Positions 6,331 through 8,362 of a DNA stretch of 8,362 nucleotides are shown in pieces. The notes beneath the pieces are model-generated. The model saw only the letters and a list, made by a program, of their open reading frames with translations, was not told the DNA's origin and did no database searches. The stretch's first letter is position 1; each line of letters begins with the position of its first letter. The stretch comes from Candidatus Roizmanbacteria bacterium CG22_combo_CG10-13_8_21_14_all_34_12. GTDB taxonomy: Bacteria > Patescibacteriota > Microgenomatia > UBA1406 > GWC2-37-13. Location: the NCBI GenBank assembly GCA_002786595.1, contig PCTC01000044.1, positions 1 through 8,362 on the forward strand. The letters run 5' to 3'. A program made the position numbers and the translations under genes.

Positions 6331-6360
6331 TCGTCATCTCCGTGAAAACAAAGATTCCTG
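6331..6360 (+). repeat. Palindromic REP-like repeat, decayed copy 2
   Basis: CGTCATCTCCGTGAAAACAA and the following GATTCC keep the GTCAT...GATTCC outline of copy 1. ATCTCCGT and ACAAAGAT flank a GAAA loop and pair except at two C-A positions, as expected if two stem guanines became adenines. It lies a few bases after the ABC gene stop, where a weak terminator role is possible. It overlaps the end of the CoaB-like remnant. Confidence 0.5.
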
Positions 6361-6414
6361 AATCTGTTTTGTAATTTCTCTTTTTGAAGTCAGGGTAATT
6401 CTTTTAACCAATTT
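6358..6414 (-). pseudogene. Remnant of a second CoaB C-terminus
   Basis: The minus-strand frame reads KLVKRITLTSKREITKQIQ. It matches the end of the coaBC gene further right, which reads QVKKIFLTSKREVARKIMD (shared V-K-x-I-x-L-T-S-K-R-E). The homologous stretch covers about 18 codons. It is closed upstream by TAA at 6418-6420 and runs on through the decayed repeat to a TGA at 6334-6336. The two copies are diverged at the DNA level, so this is an old or foreign coaBC fragment rather than a fresh duplication. It has no start and cannot be a gene. Confidence 0.65.
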
Positions 6415-6448
6415 TTCTTAATATAGTGTAAAATATTTGAAGTTAATT

Positions 6449-7398
6449 ATGAGATTACAACAGATATCATTAGTTGATTTTGACACTGATTTTTTCGAGG
6501 ATTCGTATTTATATCGTCTTAAGTCATTAACAGAAAAGTTAATATTTATAAAAGAATCAGATATTGAAAAACGTAACTCGATTATTAAGAATTCAGAAGC
6601 TTTGTTAATCTGATATTCCACATCGTTAGATAAGACTGCTCTTATTAATTTGCAAAGCTTAAAATATATTGGAGCCTCATCCGTTGCAGTTGATCAAGTA
6701 GATGTTAAATATGCTCACAATAAAGGTATTATTATCACAAATATACCCGGATATAGCAATAATCCATAGCTGAATTTGTTTTTGGAGCACTAATTGATCA
6801 TTTTCGCCATTTAGCAGAGGCGAAAAAAAATGTTGAACGGGGTGATTTGGTTGTACATACTGAATATAAAGGCTGGGAGTTGAGTGGAAAAACTTTTGGT
6901 ATTATTGGCCTTAGTAATATTGGTAAACGTGTTGCTGAAATTGCTTTAGGGTTCAATATGAAAGTTCAGTACTATTCACGCAATAGAAAGAAAGATTATG
7001 AAAAAAAAGGTGTAAACTATTTTTCATTAGAAAAACTTATATCAACAAGTAATATTCTTGGAGTTTTCATTGAATTAAATAATAAAACAAAACAATTTAT
7101 AACAGAAAAATATTTGAGTCTTATAAAAAAATCAGCAATCGTAGTTTCAACAAGTCACACTGATATATTTGATTTTAACGTATTAACACGGGAACTATCT
7201 GCTGAAAGATTTACATTTATACAAACGTATTTTAACAGCATATCTAAAGAACATCGTGATATTCTTCATAAAAGTTTAAATACTGTTTTATATCCATCCA
7301 TTGCAATACAAACTTTTGAAACAAAAAAACGATAGTAAGAAATGGTTGTGAGTAATTTAGAAAATTTTTGTAAAGGAACGATCAAAAATGAAGTCTGA
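6449..7398 (+). pseudogene. Broken D-2-hydroxyacid dehydrogenase gene
   Basis: Joined across its lesions the frame would give about 316 residues, normal for this NAD-dependent family. The first part reads ALLI-stop-YSTSLDK, then LKYIGASSVAVDQVDV and GIIITNIPGYSNN; the second part (from 6766) reads IAEFVFGALIDH, then GWELSGKTFGIIGLSNIG and MKVQYYSR. Lesions are a TGA at 6611-6613, a one-base deletion near 6764 that leads into TAG at 6767-6769, and a double stop TAG-TAA at 7333-7338. Beyond that the frame still reads EMVVSNLENFCKGTIKNEV to a TGA at 7396-7398, the usual C-terminal helix. Active-site positions have also decayed: the Rossmann GLGNIG is GLSNIG, the catalytic Arg of NTSRG is His (STSHT), and the His of TPHIA is Ser (YPSIA). 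Selection on the enzyme is clearly gone. Confidence 0.9.
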
Positions 7399-7507
7399 TG
7401 ACTTTCAGTAATTTATATCTTCATCTTTACAGTAATGACAATGTTGTAATAGCGCTACGAGAAGTTAGACCGTTAAGGTTATTAGTCAATCGAAGTTTAA
7501 AATCTGT

Positions 7508-7780
7508 TTATTTGAATTCTACAATCAGTTTTTTTCCAAAAACGGAAGCAAGTTTATTTAAAAAAGTCATTGTTGGATTAATCATTCCTCTCTCCAATCT
7601 TGAAATTGCTGACTGTTTTGTATTGAGTCTATTTGCTAATTCTTTTTGAGTTAAATTACTTTTTAACCTAAGAGAAATGATTTTATCCAATATCTTATAC
7701 TCCGGTCTTAACCGTTCATATTCTTTTTTTATATTTTTATTTTTTAGCAATCTTTTTTTAAGATTTTTATATGTACTCAT
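7508..7780 (-). CDS. HigA/XRE-type helix-turn-helix regulator, apparently orphan antitoxin
   Basis: This 90-residue protein has an N-terminal Lys-rich helical part (LKKRLLKNKNIKKEYERLRP), then a helix IIxLRLKSN and an XRE-type helix-turn-helix at about 43-65 (LTQKELANRLNTKQSAISRL), and ends in a strand-forming KKLIVEF. This is the build of HigA-type antitoxins. A HigB/RelE toxin gene would be expected directly beside it, but neither the 90 bases upstream nor 7399-7507 downstream contains one. It has its own consensus promoter with a palindrome over it, so it very likely represses itself. It could be a solitary regulator or an antitoxin that outlived its toxin. The ATG at 7778-7780 is 8 bases after the -10 box, again almost leaderless. 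Confidence 0.88.
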   Translation of the reverse strand: MSTYKNLKKRLLKNKNIKKEYERLRPEYKILDKIISLRLKSNLTQKELANRLNTKQSAISRLERGMINPTMTFLNKLASVFGKKLIVEFK

Positions 7781-7788
7781 ATTTTTGT

Positions 7789-7818
7789 ATTATAACGCAT
7801 ACGTTATATTAATGTCAA
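7789..7818 (-). promoter_or_regulatory. Consensus promoter of the HTH gene
   Basis: On the minus strand TTGACA (7813-7818) and TATAAT (7789-7794), both perfect consensus hexamers, are 18 bases apart. It is the strongest-looking promoter of the window, which fits a gene held down by a repressor. Confidence 0.8.
7791..7808 (-). promoter_or_regulatory. Palindromic operator for the HTH protein
   Basis: TATAACGCATACGTTATA is an 18-base inverted repeat with eight of nine base pairs matching. It fills the promoter spacer and overlaps the -10 box, an ideal place for autorepression by the dimeric HTH protein encoded 11 bases downstream. Confidence 0.72.
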
Positions 7819-7870
7819 TCGATTTAACGCTATTTCTATCTCTTTACTTGGTATTTTCATTCTTTTTTTC

Positions 7871-8362
7871 TTAAACCCATGTAAAATCCATAATCTTCCT
7901 CGCGACCTCCCTCTTTGAAGTCAGAAAAATTTTTTTAACCTGTTTATTTTTTGAAATGATATAGACCTCATTATCATCCGCTTCAAAACCGCGATCTTTT
8001 CTACTGACATCATTAGCAATAACAAAATCTGCATTTGATTCTTTTAATTTTCTGAAGGCCTTTTCAATTAATTGTTTTTCAGATAAGCCGTATTCTGCTT
8101 TAAAAGCAATTAATTTTGTTTTTGGCGATAATTTTTTTATCTGGTCTATGATTTTTATTTGCGGAATTAATTTTAGTTCCAAGGGTTTTTCGCTTGATAT
8201 TTTTCCTTTAAAATATTTATCAACTCTGTAATCGGAAACGGCTGCCGTTTGAAAAAATATATCAGTGTCCTTAATATTGACTTTAATTAATTGAAGTAAT
8301 TCTTCAGCCGTATTGAATATTTTTTCTTTGATTAAATACCGGGGATGGACAGATGTTTTGGC
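7871..8362 (-). CDS. coaBC: CoaBC, C-terminal CoaB domain (5' end outside window)
   Basis: This is phosphopantothenoylcysteine synthetase, which joins cysteine to 4'-phosphopantothenate in coenzyme A synthesis; it is usually fused to a CoaC decarboxylase that would lie outside the window. The frame is open from 8362 to the TAA at 7871-7873, 163 codons. Visible motifs are QTAAVSDYRV (the AAVADY motif), GKISSEKPLELKL, LIAFKAEYGLSE, ADFVIANDVS, GFEADDNEVYII and LTSKREVARKIMD. FKAE, and SSEK where bacterial enzymes have KIKK, resemble archaeal CoaBC more than the bacterial FAAET form. A TTG at 8180-8182 is not the start, because conserved CoaB sequence continues upstream of it. A decayed piece of a related gene lies at 6358-6414. 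Confidence 0.9.
   Translation of the reverse strand, partial: AKTSVHPRYLIKEKIFNTAEELLQLIKVNIKDTDIFFQTAAVSDYRVDKYFKGKISSEKPLELKLIPQIKIIDQIKKLSPKTKLIAFKAEYGLSEKQLIEKAFRKLKESNADFVIANDVSRKDRGFEADDNEVYIISKNKQVKKIFLTSKREVARKIMDFTWV

Noticed and set aside
6449..6769. TGA read as an amino acid (as in Gracilibacteria), which would remove one lesion of the dehydrogenase
   Set aside because: The complete genes of the window contain no in-frame TGA, and the same gene also has a frameshift and a TAG-TAA pair, so decay explains it better.
6755..6775. Programmed frameshift in the dehydrogenase
   Set aside because: There is no slippery heptamer or obvious downstream stem, and other lesions are present.
6847..7335. 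A stand-alone 162-aa dehydrogenase starting at TTG
   Set aside because: Homologous sequence continues upstream through the frameshift and downstream past the stops, so this is only the longest open piece of a pseudogene.
7398..7649. Plus-strand 83-codon ORF over the end of the HTH gene
   Set aside because: It is mostly antisense to the HTH coding region, shows no domain and has no promoter or ribosome binding site.
7804..7860. Minus-strand 18-codon ORF (MKIPSKEIEIALNRL...) resembling the start of a HicA toxin
   Set aside because: It is too short to judge, lacks the HicA Gly-Ser-His motif, and runs into the promoter of the HTH gene. A toxin remnant is possible but unsupported.

Overview
The window reads like a piece of a small, AT-rich, tightly packed genome of the Candidate Phyla Radiation (Patescibacteria) type; this assignment is inference. 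The signs are convergent genes that share stop-codon bases, start codons placed 6-8 bases after a TATAAT-like -10 box (leaderless mRNAs), an archaeal-looking triosephosphate isomerase and CoaB domain, and a membrane-anchored Cys-rich protein with no family I recognise. The standard code fits: none of the complete genes carries an in-frame TGA.

Left part (1-2366). The 3' end of an unrecognised plus-strand gene meets the stop of tpiA (minus strand, archaeal-type). A divergent promoter region (810-898) separates tpiA from a two-gene plus-strand operon: an 86-aa protein and a Y-family translesion DNA polymerase. An inverted repeat resembling the Gram-positive LexA box lies between the -35 and -10 of that operon, suggesting SOS-type control.

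Middle (2363-3950, minus strand). A cupin, a short-chain dehydrogenase/reductase and a single-pass Cys-rich exported protein form one probable operon with gaps of 15 and 7 bases. The Cys-rich protein has four CX3C pairs at an exact 17-residue period and is the most novel-looking item here.

Right part (3995-8362). A P-loop sugar/shikimate-kinase-like gene ends inside a palindromic repeat of the ATTCCC-N8-GGGAAT layout. Next come a half-size ABC exporter, a decayed second copy of the same kind of repeat, a short remnant of a second CoaB C-terminus, a clearly broken D-2-hydroxyacid dehydrogenase gene, an apparently orphan HigA-type HTH gene with a consensus promoter and a palindromic operator, and the 3' two-thirds of a CoaB domain (coaBC) running off the window. 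The stretch 4475-7870 looks like an accessory, partly decaying insertion zone next to a conserved coenzyme A gene. I saw no tRNA, rRNA, CRISPR array or intact transposase.
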